DNA of 64,000 nucleotides from Nocardioides deserti (GTDB taxonomy: Bacteria; Actinomycetota; Actinomycetes; Propionibacteriales; Nocardioidaceae), in NCBI RefSeq assembly GCF_014266025.1, contig NZ_JACMYC010000002.1, positions 310,001 through 374,000 of the forward strand. The letters are read 5' to 3'. A model generated the notes under the pieces. It was not told the DNA's origin. It worked only from the letters and a program-made list of their open reading frames with translations, and did no database searches. How positions within the stretch are numbered: the stretch's first letter is position 1; each line of letters starts with the position of its first letter. Made by a program: the position numbers and the translations under genes. Positions 50,315 through 58,855 of the stretch are shown in pieces.

Positions 50315-51835
50315 GTGAACCGTCTCCTCGCCGCTCTCGCCGGCGTCCTCGCCACCCTCGCCGGCGTCGCCGCCGGGCACTTGGTCGCCGCGCTCCTCGA
50401 CCCGGCGACCTCGCCCGTCCTCACCGTGGGCTCGCAGGTCATCGACCTCACGCCCACGCCCGTGAAGGAGTGGGCGATCAGCCAGTTCGGGGACCGCGAC
50501 AAGCCGATCCTGGTCGGGTCGGTGCTCGTCGGGGTCGTCCTGCTCTCCGCGGTCGCCGGGCTGGTGGCGCGGCGGCGGTTCGCGTACGGCGCCGGCGTGC
50601 TGGTGCTGCTCGTCGCGGTCCCCGCCACGATCGCCCTGACCCGCCCGGCGGCGGGCCCGTCCGCGGTGGTGCCGAGCCTGGTGGCGCTCGTCGTCGGCGT
50701 CGCCGGGCTGGGGTGGCTGGTGCGGTCGGCCCGGCCTACCGCTGCCCCTTCTCGTGCTTCCTCCGCGAGCTCCGGGCCGTCCCGCCGCGGACTGCTCGTG
50801 GCCTTCGGCGTCGTGGCCGGCGTCGCGGCCGTCCTCGGCGGTGCGGGTCGGTGGGTGGCGTCGTACCGCTCGCGGGGTGTGGACGTCGACCTCCCCGCAG
50901 CCGCGGACCCGCTGCCCCCGCTGCCGCGGGGCCTGGAGGAACGGTTCTCGGGGATCACGCCGCTGCAGGTGCCGAACGACGAGTTCTACCGCGTCGACAC
51001 GCGCCTCGACGTGCCGATCGTCGACCACGAGAGCTGGACGCTCACGATCGACGGCGACGTGGAGCGCGAGGTCACCTTCACCTTCGACGACCTGCTCGCG
51101 ATGGACCTGGTCGAGAAGGACATCACGCTGACCTGCGTCTCCAACAGCGTGGGGGGCAAGTACGTCGGCGGCGCCCGCTGGCTCGGAGTGCCCCTCGTCG
51201 CGCTGCTCGACCGGGCCGGCGTCGGCTCCCGGGCCGACCAGATCCTCTCCACCGACGTCGACGGCATGACGATCTCCACGCCGCTGGCCCTGGCCACCGA
51301 CGGCCGCGACGCGTTGCTCGCGGTCGGGATGAACGGCGAGCCGCTGCCGCGCGAGCACGGCTTCCCCGCGCGGATGGTGATCCCCGGCCTCTACGGCTTC
51401 ATCAGCGCCACCAAGTGGGTCACCCGGATGACGCTCACGACGTACGCCGAGCAGGACGCCTACTGGACCGAGCGCGACTGGGCCACCGACGCTCCCATCA
51501 AGCCGTCCAGCCGCATCGACACCCCGCGCGCCCTCGCCGACCTCGGCGCCGGCGAGAACGTCATCGGCGGTGTCGCCTGGGCGCAGTTCGACGGCGGCGT
51601 CGGCCGGGTGCAGGTCCGCGTCGACGGCGGCCCCTGGCAGGACGCCGAGCTCGGCGCCGACGTCGGCAACGACTACTGGCGCCAGTGGTTCCTCCGCTGG
51701 GACGCCACCCCCGGCCAGCACCGGATCGCCTCCCGCGTCATCGACGGCGACGGCGACCCCCAGTCCCCCGCCCGCGCCAACCCCTTCCCCTCCGGCTCCA
51801 GCGGCATCCAGGAGCTCCTCGTCACCGTCTCCTGA
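50315..51835 (+). CDS. membrane-anchored molybdopterin oxidoreductase (sulfite-oxidase family)
   Basis: A 506-residue protein with four N-terminal hydrophobic segments and an extracytoplasmic catalytic part. The molybdenum-ligand cysteine is in ITLTCVSNSVGGKYVGG; FPARMVIPGLYGFISATKWVTRM is the cofactor-binding core, and the C-terminus (GGVGRVQVRVDGGPW...) is the Mo-co dimerisation domain. It resembles mycobacterial Rv0218-type enzymes. The substrate may be sulfoxides or sulfite. A SigK-like promoter puts it under the adjacent sigK-rskA system. Confidence 0.9.
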   Translation: MNRLLAALAGVLATLAGVAAGHLVAALLDPATSPVLTVGSQVIDLTPTPVKEWAISQFGDRDKPILVGSVLVGVVLLSAVAGLVARRRFAYGAGVLVLLVAVPATIALTRPAAGPSAVVPSLVALVVGVAGLGWLVRSARPTAAPSRASSASSGPSRRGLLVAFGVVAGVAAVLGGAGRWVASYRSRGVDVDLPAAADPLPPLPRGLEERFSGITPLQVPNDEFYRVDTRLDVPIVDHESWTLTIDGDVEREVTFTFDDLLAMDLVEKDITLTCVSNSVGGKYVGGARWLGVPLVALLDRAGVGSRADQILSTDVDGMTISTPLALATDGRDALLAVGMNGEPLPREHGFPARMVIPGLYGFISATKWVTRMTLTTYAEQDAYWTERDWATDAPIKPSSRIDTPRALADLGAGENVIGGVAWAQFDGGVGRVQVRVDGGPWQDAELGADVGNDYWRQWFLRWDATPGQHRIASRVIDGDGDPQSPARANPFPSGSSGIQELLVTVS

Positions 51836-51857
51836 TGGCTGCCCGGCCCCTTGGCTC

Positions 51858-51890
51858 GCGATCTGGTGCCACCGGCTGGCACCAGGTCGC
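51858..51890. terminator. hairpin terminator after molybdopterin gene
   Basis: CTGGTGCCA (51863-51871) and TGGCACCAG (51877-51885) are perfect arms around a 5-base loop, extended by GCGA/TCGC with one G-T pair to about 14 pairs. No T run follows. Confidence 0.6.
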
Positions 51891-51942
51891 GCACGACCGC
51901 CAGCCCCACCCACGACCCGCAGGGGTCCGGCAGGATGACGGC

Positions 51943-52692
51943 ATGGCTGATGAGCTGGTCCACTACGCGGTCGCCGACGAGGTCGCGACCATCACCCTCG
52001 ACTCGCCGCACAACCGCAACGCGCTGTCGGCGCAGCTGGTGCGCGAGCTCGGCGAGCGCCTGGAGCGGGCGGAGGCGGACGAGGCGGCGAAGGTGGTGCT
52101 GCTGCGGGCGGAGGGGACGGTGTTCTGCTCCGGCGCGGACCTGTCCGAGGCGTCGACGGGGGCGCCGGAGGACGCGCCGCGGGGGATCGTCCGGCTGCAG
52201 CGGATGATCGTCGGCTCGAGCAAGCCGGTGGTGCTGCGCCTGCAGGGGGCGGTGCGAGCCGGGGGGATCGGGCTGGTCGCGGCGGCGGACGTGGTGGTGG
52301 CGAACGAGGACGCGACGTTCGCGCTCACCGAGGTCAAGCTCGGGCTGGCCCCGGCGGTCATTTCGCTGACGGTGCTGCCGCGGCTGACGTCGCGCGCGGC
52401 GGCGTACACGTTCCTGACCGGCGAGACCTTCACCGGCGCGGAGGCCGAGCGGATGGGCCTGGTGACCCGGGCCGTGCCGGCCGACGGGCTCGACGCGGAG
52501 GTCGAGCGGGTCTGCGCGTCGCTGGCGACCGGCGCGGTGCAGGGCCTGCGGGAGACCAAGGCGCTGCTCGCGCACGACCTGCTCGAGCGGATCGACCGGC
52601 TCGGCGACGACGTGGCGGCGCAGAGCGCGCGGCTGTTCGGCTCGGCGGAGGCGCGCGAGGCGATGACGGCGTTCCTGGCGCGCAAGAAGTAG
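51943..52692 (+). CDS. enoyl-CoA hydratase/isomerase family protein
   Basis: A 249-residue crotonase. FCSGADLSE forms the oxyanion loop and GAVRAGGIGLVAAADVVVANEDATFALTEVKLGLAPAVIS the hydrophobic core. In the catalytic region only one of the two classic glutamates (the E of TEVKLG) is clear, so isomerase or hydrolase activity is possible. The ATG follows CAGGAT closely, and the same context is found before the thioesterase at 62500. It is monocistronic and ends before a strong hairpin. Confidence 0.88.
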   Translation: MADELVHYAVADEVATITLDSPHNRNALSAQLVRELGERLERAEADEAAKVVLLRAEGTVFCSGADLSEASTGAPEDAPRGIVRLQRMIVGSSKPVVLRLQGAVRAGGIGLVAAADVVVANEDATFALTEVKLGLAPAVISLTVLPRLTSRAAAYTFLTGETFTGAEAERMGLVTRAVPADGLDAEVERVCASLATGAVQGLRETKALLAHDLLERIDRLGDDVAAQSARLFGSAEAREAMTAFLARKK

Positions 52693-52707
52693 CAGCGGCG
52701 GAAATGA

Positions 52708-52751
52708 CGAGACCCGTCCGGCGGTCCCCCAAAGGCGCCGGACGGGTCTCG
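52708..52751. terminator. 16-bp stem terminator with C-rich loop
   Basis: The arms CGAGACCCGTCCGGCG (52708-52723) and CGCCGGACGGGTCTCG (52736-52751) are perfect complements, with loop containing CCCCC at 52726-52730. It lies 16 bases after the hydratase stop and precedes two more hairpins with C-rich loops. Confidence 0.75.
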
Positions 52752-52766
52752 ACGGACGAGGACACT

Positions 52767-52814
52767 CGGCGCCCCCCGACGCCGCACGCGAGCCATCCCC
52801 CCGGTGGCTCGTGT
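52767..52814 (+). ncRNA. 6C-like RNA candidate (two C6-loop hairpins)
   Basis: CGGCG/CGCCG (52767-52771 and 52780-52784) has loop CCCCCCGA. Then CGAGCCA/TGGCTCG (52789-52795 and 52805-52811, extendable) has loop TCCCCCCGG. Two adjacent hairpins with six-C loops is the definition of the actinobacterial 6C RNA as recalled. The preceding terminator stem has a C5 loop, and GGCAGG/CCTGCC follows at 52831-52846. No gene occupies the region except a possible 18-codon frame at 52863. Confidence 0.5.
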
Positions 52815-52935
52815 CGTTCCTCGTTCCCTTGGCAGGTCGCCCTGCCGATGAAAGGAAACTACGTGGGCGCCATCCACACGACGTCCACGGCAAGGTCAGC
52901 GTTCGGTAACAGATCGTGACGACGTGCGGCGGACG

Positions 52936-53898
52936 TCAGGAGCCGGCCCCGTCCGTCAGCCCGCCGAGCGCGGTGGCCAGGGCCGGCGACACGCCGATCC
53001 GCTGGTCGTCGAGGTGCACGGCGTCGCACTCGGCGCCTGCCAGCCCGACGTCGTACGTCGTCCCGTCCCGCCCGACGAGCCTCGCGAGGTACGCCGTGGC
53101 GCCGGGGTCGGGCGTGCACCGCGGCGGGGTCGGGTCGAAGGCGCCCAGCGCCAGCACCCGCACCCGTTCGGCGTCGCTCGGCCGCAGCGGCATGGCGACC
53201 GGAGCCACATCGGGACCGTCGTACCGGCACACGACCGCCGCGGCCACGCCGGTCCCCACGAGGTCGGTGGTCGGCCGGCGGGTGATGCCCGCCGGCAGGT
53301 CGGGCGGCGAGGCCGGGCAGTCGGGCTCGACCGTCCGGGGCGCGTCGTCGGCACCGGCCTCGAGCGCGAGGGCGGTCATCAGGTCGCGGAAGACGCGGCC
53401 GCCGGCGACGACGCGGACCGCGGAGCCCGGCCGGGTGTAGGCCGGGCACTCCGACGTCTCCCCGAACACCTCGGCCACGGTGCCGTCGTCGAACCCGACC
53501 TGCACGGCGAACTTGGTCGCCGACGGCGTGGGCCGGCACGGCCCGCCCTGCCCGTCGGTGCGCTGCCAGCCGCGCACCAGCGACGCGGCGCCCTCCGCGA
53601 GGACCGCGTCGGGGACGAGGGCGGAGCCGATCTTGAGGGGGTAGGAGGCGCCGACCACGCAGAACCGCGCCCAGGCGGCGTCGCCCAGCAGGAAGTCGGG
53701 GTGGTCGAGCTCGCCCTCGGCGCGGGACCGGCACTCGGTGGAGACCTCGACGACCTCGGGCGCGGACAGGTCCGGGCCCGGCCGGGACGCCTGCACCCAA
53801 CGGGGCGCGAGGGGCACGACGACCGCGGCCGTGACGACCACGGCGCCGGCCGCGGCGACCCGGGCGCGGCGCACCCAGGGCGCGCTGCGCCACGACAT
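52936..53898 (-). CDS. membrane-anchored extracytoplasmic protein of unknown function
   Basis: A 320-residue protein with one N-terminal transmembrane segment (VAAAGAVVVTAAVVVPLAPRW) and no lipobox. The remainder is a soluble domain with several cysteines (EVSTECRSR, RFCVVGA, GGPCRPTPSATKF, SECPAY, EPDCPASP, VVCRYDG, RCTPDP, ECDAVH), probably disulphide-bonded. No known family is recognised. It is divergent from the HelD gene. Repeated paired blocks around LxxG suggest duplicated subdomains. Confidence 0.65.
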   Translation of the reverse strand: MSWRSAPWVRRARVAAAGAVVVTAAVVVPLAPRWVQASRPGPDLSAPEVVEVSTECRSRAEGELDHPDFLLGDAAWARFCVVGASYPLKIGSALVPDAVLAEGAASLVRGWQRTDGQGGPCRPTPSATKFAVQVGFDDGTVAEVFGETSECPAYTRPGSAVRVVAGGRVFRDLMTALALEAGADDAPRTVEPDCPASPPDLPAGITRRPTTDLVGTGVAAAVVCRYDGPDVAPVAMPLRPSDAERVRVLALGAFDPTPPRCTPDPGATAYLARLVGRDGTTYDVGLAGAECDAVHLDDQRIGVSPALATALGGLTDGAGS

Positions 53899-53945
53899 CA
53901 GCGTCGACTCCGCGGCATGGTGCGCAGGATCCCACAGGCGGCGGC

Positions 53946-53951
53946 TAGGCT
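53946..53951 (+). promoter_or_regulatory. -10 box for the HelD gene
   Basis: TAGGCT fits TANNNT and would give a leader of about 70 bases to the TTG start. A TTGAGAACTTGCC follows. No convincing rifampicin-associated element was found; only a partial CAAGCCC match is seen. Confidence 0.35.
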
Positions 53952-54027
53952 TGAGAACTTGCCGATCCGGGCGCGACGACCGGGCGGCGCAAGCCCGCAG
54001 GGACGTCGCACGAGTGGAGAACGAGCG

Positions 54028-56250
54028 TTGTCCGGAGCATCGAACGACCAGCAGGACCAGCACGACCAGCAGCTCGCGGACCGGGAGGTCGCGGGCGAGC
54101 AGGCATTCGTCGACCTCGTCTACCGCCAGCTGAAGGAGTCGGCCACCGCCGCCCGCCAGCTGGCCGCGGAGGGTCACGAGCGCGGCCGCCTCGGCCACGA
54201 GGGGGGGCTGGTCGAGCGCGACGCGATGGTCTTCCAGGCCGCGAAGCGGATCGCGCAGCTCGACGCCGCCCACGAGGGCCTGGTCTTCGGCCGCCTCGAC
54301 ATGCGGCCCGACCTCGATCCCGCGCCGCGCTACGTCGGTCGGATCGGCCTGCGCGACGCCAACCGCGACTCGCTGCTCATCGACTGGCGCGCGCCTGCGG
54401 CCGCGGTGTTCTACCAGGCCACGGCGGCCGAGCCGCACGCCGTGATCCGCCGTCGCGTGCTGCGGTGCGCCGGGCCGGAGGTCGTCGGCGTCGAGGACGA
54501 GCTGCTCGACGCCGAGGCGCTCGACGAGGCCGGCCTCGACCTGCCGATCGTCGGTGAGGGCGCACTCATGGCGCAGCTCTCCCGGGCCCGGGACCGCTCG
54601 ATGCACTCGATCGTCGCCACCATCCAGGCCGAGCAGGACAAGGCGATCCGCGCGCCCAGCAAGGGCGTCGTCACCATCTCCGGCGGCCCCGGCACCGGCA
54701 AGACGGTCGTCGCGCTGCACCGCGCGGCGTACCTCCTCTACACCGACCGCCGCCGCTACGAGACCGGTGGCGTGCTGGTCGTCGGCCCCAGCGGGGTCTT
54801 CATGCGCTACATCGAGCGGGTGCTGCCGAGCCTCGGCGAGACCGCGGTCGCGCTGCGCTCGCTGGGCGAGGTCGTCGACGGCGTCCGCGCGACCCGGCAC
54901 GACGAGCCGGCGGTCGCCGACGTCAAGGGCGCGGCGCGGATGGCCGAGCTCATGCGGCGTACGGCGCGGCAGCAGGCCCCGGGCAGCCCGACCGAGTTCC
55001 GGATCTTCTGGCGCGACGACACGATCGTCCTCGACCGCGGCCTGCTCGGCCGGCTGCGCCGCCAGCTGATGTCGCAGGGCCGCCGCAACAAGCAGCTGCC
55101 GCGGGTCGCCGCGACGCTGCTCGACGCCATGTGGCGGCAGGTGCGGGGCGAGCGCGGCCGCGACCGCGGGCGCGAGGCGTTCGACGAGGAGATGCTGTCG
55201 GACCAGCGGTTCGTGGACTTCGCGGTGGCCTGGTGGCCCCCGCTGGACGCGCCGACCGTGCTCGGCTGGCTGCGCGACCCCGAGTTCCTCGCCCGGGTCG
55301 GCGAGGGCGTCGTGACGCCCGAGGAGCAGCGGCTGCTGCTCAAGTCGTGGGCCGGCGCCACCGACCTGTCGGTCGCCGACGTCGCGCTGCTCGACGAGCT
55401 GCGGTACGCGCTCGGCGACGTGCCCGCCAAGCCCGAGGACGACCGCGACGACCCGCTGTCGGCCATCGAGGGCTCGGTGGACCTGCAGGAGCTGACCACG
55501 GCCGCCGACCGCGAGTACGCCCCCTCCGGCCGCGCCTGGGCGCCTCCGCAGCACCGCATCGAGGACGACGGCTTCGCCCACGTGCTCGTCGACGAGGCCC
55601 AGGACCTCACCCCCATGCAGTGGCGGATGGTCGGCCGTCGAGGGCGCGCCGCCTCGTGGACGATCGTCGGCGACCCCGCGCAGTCCTCCTGGCCGGTCCG
55701 CGAGGAGGCCGAGGCCGCCCGCGCCGAGGCGCTCGAGGGCAAGAAGATCCACGCCTTCCACCTCTCGACGAACTACCGCAACTCGTCCGAGATCTACGCG
55801 TACGCCGAGGCGTACGCACGCCGCGTCGGGCTCGACGCCGACCTCCCCACCGCCGTCCGCTCCACCGGCGCGGACCCGGTCGAGGTCACCGGCGTCACCG
55901 ACCTCGAGGCGGCCACCCGCGAGGCCGTCGTCGACATCGCCGGGAAGGTCGGCGGCACCGTCGGCATCGTGGTCCCGGTCGCCCGCCGATCCGAGGTCAA
56001 CTCCTGGCTGGCTTCCTGGCCCGAGCTCGCCGACGACGCCCCCGGTGCCCGCGCGGCCGTCGACTCCTCGGTCACGCCGTCCGGCGAGGACCGGGTCGTC
56101 GTGCTCACCGGCCTCGACACCAAGGGCCTGGAGTTCGACGGCATCGTCGTCGTCCGCCCCCAGGAGATCGAGGACGAGTCGCTCACCGGCCGCGCCACGC
56201 TCTACGTCGTCCTCACCCGCGCCACCCAGCTGCTGACGACCGTCAGCTAG
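54028..56250 (+). CDS. HelD-type RNA-polymerase-associated helicase
   Basis: A 740-residue superfamily-1 helicase. Walker A is SGGPGTGKTVVALHRAA (about residue 219); VLVDEAQDLTPMQW (about 522) is motif II, VGDPAQSSW motif III, LSTNYRNSSEI motif IV, LTGLDTKGLEFDGIVVV motif V and LYVVLTRATQLL motif VI. The acidic coiled-coil N-terminus (QQDQHDQQLADREVAG... ERGRLGHE) resembles the RNA-polymerase-inserting arm of actinobacterial HelD, which recycles stalled polymerase and can give rifampicin tolerance. The TTG start follows GGAGA. Confidence 0.9.
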   Translation: MSGASNDQQDQHDQQLADREVAGEQAFVDLVYRQLKESATAARQLAAEGHERGRLGHEGGLVERDAMVFQAAKRIAQLDAAHEGLVFGRLDMRPDLDPAPRYVGRIGLRDANRDSLLIDWRAPAAAVFYQATAAEPHAVIRRRVLRCAGPEVVGVEDELLDAEALDEAGLDLPIVGEGALMAQLSRARDRSMHSIVATIQAEQDKAIRAPSKGVVTISGGPGTGKTVVALHRAAYLLYTDRRRYETGGVLVVGPSGVFMRYIERVLPSLGETAVALRSLGEVVDGVRATRHDEPAVADVKGAARMAELMRRTARQQAPGSPTEFRIFWRDDTIVLDRGLLGRLRRQLMSQGRRNKQLPRVAATLLDAMWRQVRGERGRDRGREAFDEEMLSDQRFVDFAVAWWPPLDAPTVLGWLRDPEFLARVGEGVVTPEEQRLLLKSWAGATDLSVADVALLDELRYALGDVPAKPEDDRDDPLSAIEGSVDLQELTTAADREYAPSGRAWAPPQHRIEDDGFAHVLVDEAQDLTPMQWRMVGRRGRAASWTIVGDPAQSSWPVREEAEAARAEALEGKKIHAFHLSTNYRNSSEIYAYAEAYARRVGLDADLPTAVRSTGADPVEVTGVTDLEAATREAVVDIAGKVGGTVGIVVPVARRSEVNSWLASWPELADDAPGARAAVDSSVTPSGEDRVVVLTGLDTKGLEFDGIVVVRPQEIEDESLTGRATLYVVLTRATQLLTTVS

Positions 56251-56321
56251 TCCGGGGCGCGTCCCGGTGACGGGCTGGAGCGGTGGCGTGGAACCGGGAG
56301 GAAGCGGCGGCGGGCGACAAC

Positions 56322-56327
56322 TAGAGT
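56322..56327 (+). promoter_or_regulatory. -10 box of a leaderless promoter
   Basis: TAGAGT lies 7 bases before the ATG of the PhzE-like gene, with no ribosome site between. Confidence 0.5.
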
Positions 56328-56334
56328 TCGCGCC

Positions 56335-58275
56335 ATGACGAGCACGCCGAACGCCCGGGACGCCATCGCCGCGCTCCAGGGGCACGAGGCGTGGGCGATC
56401 ATCCGCCGGTCGACGCGGGCGGGGGACCGCGACAGCGTCGGGCTCGTGGGCGGCAAGCGCTCCGTGGTGGAGTCGCTGCTCGACGTACCGCTGGAGCAGG
56501 GGCCGCCGCGCGCCGGCCACATCGCCGACCGGCTGCTCGCGGTGCCGTTCCGGCAGGTCGCCGAGCGAGGGTTCGAGGCGCACGACGACGGCACGCCGCT
56601 GGTGGTCGTCGACGTGGAGACCGAGCTGGAGCTCTCCGTCGCCGAGGTGGTCGAGGCGATCGACGACGTCGAGGTGACGTTCGCGGACCGCGGCGGCTTC
56701 GAGACCGACGACGTGGAGTACGGCAAGCTCGTCGACGCGATCATCCGCGACGAGATCGGCCAGGGCGAGGGCGCGAACCTCGTCGTCGGCCGGCACTACC
56801 GGGCGAAGGTCGACGACTGGGGCGCCGACAAGGCCCTGGCCGTCTTCCGCCGGCTGCTGGAGCGCGAGCGCGGGGCGTACTGGACGTTCCTGTTCTTCAC
56901 CGGCGACCGCTACCTCGTCGGCGCCAGCCCCGAGCGGCACGTGTCGATCCACGGCGGCGACGTGCGGATGAACCCGATCAGTGGCACCTTCCGCATCCCT
57001 CGCGACCCGCACGCCGACGTCAAGGGCGACCTCCTGGAGTTCCTGCGCGACGAGAAGGAGATCTACGAGCTCTTCATGGTCGTCGACGAGGAGCTGAAGA
57101 TGATGTGCGACATCTGCAACCAGGGCGGCCAGGTGCTCGGGCCGTTCCTGAAGCCGATGAGCCGCCTCGTCCACACCGAGTACCTCCTCGCCGGCCGCAC
57201 CGACCGCGACCCCCGCGAGGTGCTGCGGGACACGATGTACGCCGCGACCGTCACCGGCAGCCCGGTGGAGAACGCCTGCCGGCTGATCAAGCAGTACGAG
57301 ACCGAGGGCCGCGGCTACTACGGCGCCGCGCTGGCCGTGCTCGGCCGCGACGCCGAGGGCGGGCCGGTCGTCGACAGCCCGATCGTCATCCGCACCGCCG
57401 ACGTCGACCTCGAGGGCAACCTCAAGGTCACCGCCGGCGCGACGCTCGTGCGCGACTCCGACGCGGCGTACGAGGTCGCCGAGACCCACGCCAAGGCCGG
57501 CGGCATCCTCAGCGCCTTCGGGCTGGTGCCGCCCGCGCCGACCCCGGACGTCAACGTCGCCGAGCTGGTCAGCGACGAGGACGTCCTGCTCGCGCTCAAC
57601 GCCCGCAACCGGCGGCTCTCGTCGTTCTGGCTGACCGACCAGGGCGGCTCCAGCCCCGACCCGCGGCTCGCCGGCCGCAGTGCGGTGATCCTCGACGGCG
57701 AGGACGACTTCGTGAACATGCTGCGCCACGTCCTCGGCGTGCTCGGCATGACCAGCGAGGTCGTGCGCCACGAGGAGTACGTCGCCGGGTGCCTCGACGG
57801 CTACGACCTGGTCATCGTCGGGCCGGGCCCGGGCGACCCCCGCGACGACGCGGACCCGAAGATGGCGAACCTGCGCGCCGCCGTCGCGGAGCTCATGGAC
57901 AAGCAGGCGCCGTTCCTCGCGGTGTGCCTGGGCCACCAGGCGCTCTGCCACCAGCTCGGCATCCCGCTGACCTACAAGGACATCGTCTTCCAGGGCACCC
58001 AGTCACCGGTGCCGCTCGAGGGGCGCACGGAGCGGGTCGGCTTCTACAACACGTTCGTCGGCAGGGTCGGCGCCGGCGACGCGCTGCCCGACGGCGTCCG
58101 GGTCGACACCGACCCGGAGTCCGGCGACGTGCACCACCTGGCGGGGCCGCACTACCGGGGCATCCAGTTCCACGCCGAGTCGATCCTCACCGAGCGCGGC
58201 TACGACCTGCTCCACGACTACGTGGTCTCGTTGCTGCTCGACGGGGACGGCTCCGGGGACGCTCCCCGGCACTAG
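56335..58275 (+). CDS. PhzE-like anthranilate/ADIC synthase (fused chorismate-binding + glutaminase)
   Basis: A 646-residue fusion. The N-terminal about 400 residues form the chorismate-binding domain (MNPISGTFRIPRDPHADVK, EELKMMCDICNQGGQ, AATVTGSPVENACRLI). The C-terminal about 200 form a glutaminase with Cys in FLAVCLGHQALCHQ and FHAESIL as histidine/glutamate. This matches PhzE, which makes 2-amino-2-desoxyisochorismate (ADIC), or an anthranilate synthase of the same fold. No other phz gene is present. The ATG is preceded by TAGAGT. Confidence 0.88.
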   Translation: MTSTPNARDAIAALQGHEAWAIIRRSTRAGDRDSVGLVGGKRSVVESLLDVPLEQGPPRAGHIADRLLAVPFRQVAERGFEAHDDGTPLVVVDVETELELSVAEVVEAIDDVEVTFADRGGFETDDVEYGKLVDAIIRDEIGQGEGANLVVGRHYRAKVDDWGADKALAVFRRLLERERGAYWTFLFFTGDRYLVGASPERHVSIHGGDVRMNPISGTFRIPRDPHADVKGDLLEFLRDEKEIYELFMVVDEELKMMCDICNQGGQVLGPFLKPMSRLVHTEYLLAGRTDRDPREVLRDTMYAATVTGSPVENACRLIKQYETEGRGYYGAALAVLGRDAEGGPVVDSPIVIRTADVDLEGNLKVTAGATLVRDSDAAYEVAETHAKAGGILSAFGLVPPAPTPDVNVAELVSDEDVLLALNARNRRLSSFWLTDQGGSSPDPRLAGRSAVILDGEDDFVNMLRHVLGVLGMTSEVVRHEEYVAGCLDGYDLVIVGPGPGDPRDDADPKMANLRAAVAELMDKQAPFLAVCLGHQALCHQLGIPLTYKDIVFQGTQSPVPLEGRTERVGFYNTFVGRVGAGDALPDGVRVDTDPESGDVHHLAGPHYRGIQFHAESILTERGYDLLHDYVVSLLLDGDGSGDAPRH

Positions 58276-58278
58276 CCT
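58273..58278 (+). promoter_or_regulatory. -10 box overlapping the PhzE-like stop codon
   Basis: TAGCCT includes the TAG stop of the upstream gene and lies 7 bases before the GTG of the PabA gene. A separate leaderless start inside the operon is possible. Confidence 0.4.
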
Positions 58279-58285
58279 GGGACCT

Positions 58286-58855
58286 GTGGCGGCGGACGTG
58301 GTGGTGGTCGACCACCACGACTCCTACACCTGGAACCTCGTCCACCTCGTCGCGCAGGTCACCGGCGTCCTCCCGACGGTCGTCCAGCACGACGAGGTGA
58401 CGGCTGTCGACGTGCTCGCCCACGACCACGTGGTGCTCTCGCCCGGACCCGGCCGCCCGGACGACCCCGCGGACTTCGCGGTCGGGCGCGAGGTGCTCGC
58501 CGCCGCGACCCGGCCGGTGCTGGGCGTGTGCTTGGGCATGCAGGGGCTGGTGACGACGTACGGCGGCCGCGTCGAGCGCGTCGAGCCGGCGCACGGCACG
58601 GTCTCGCGGGTGACCCACGACGGCCGGGGGGTGCTGGCCGGGCTGCCGCAGGGGTTCGCGGCGGTGCGCTACCACTCGCTGGCCGCCACGGTCGTGCCCG
58701 ACTGCCTCGAGGTGACGGCCCGGGCCGAGGACGGCGCGGTCATGGGCGTGCGGCACCGGACGCTCCCGCTCGAGGGTGTGCAGTTCCACCCCGAGTCGGT
58801 GCTCTCCGAGCACGGGCTGCGGATCGTCGCGTCCTTCCTGGGGGTTGGCGGATGA
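58286..58855 (+). CDS. aminodeoxychorismate synthase glutaminase subunit (PabA/TrpG-like)
   Basis: A 189-residue class I glutaminase. VDHHDSYTWNLVHLV opens the fold; LSPGPGRPDD, the nucleophile cysteine in VLGVCLGMQGLVTTYGG, and QFHPESVLSEHG with the histidine and glutamate are present. It delivers ammonia to the following synthase. The GTG start lies 10 bases after the PhzE-like stop and its stop overlaps the PabB start by 4 bases. PabA in folate synthesis and TrpG in tryptophan are close in sequence; the neighbour favours PabA. Confidence 0.88.
   Translation: MAADVVVVDHHDSYTWNLVHLVAQVTGVLPTVVQHDEVTAVDVLAHDHVVLSPGPGRPDDPADFAVGREVLAAATRPVLGVCLGMQGLVTTYGGRVERVEPAHGTVSRVTHDGRGVLAGLPQGFAAVRYHSLAATVVPDCLEVTARAEDGAVMGVRHRTLPLEGVQFHPESVLSEHGLRIVASFLGVGG

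Noticed and set aside
52704-52919. 71-codon protein gene across the C-loop hairpins
   Set aside because: It runs through three stems and has no ribosome site or conserved motif; an RNA element is more likely.
53952-54027. Rifampicin-associated element upstream of the HelD gene
   Set aside because: Only one half (CAAGCCC region) resembles the 19-bp element; the other half is missing.
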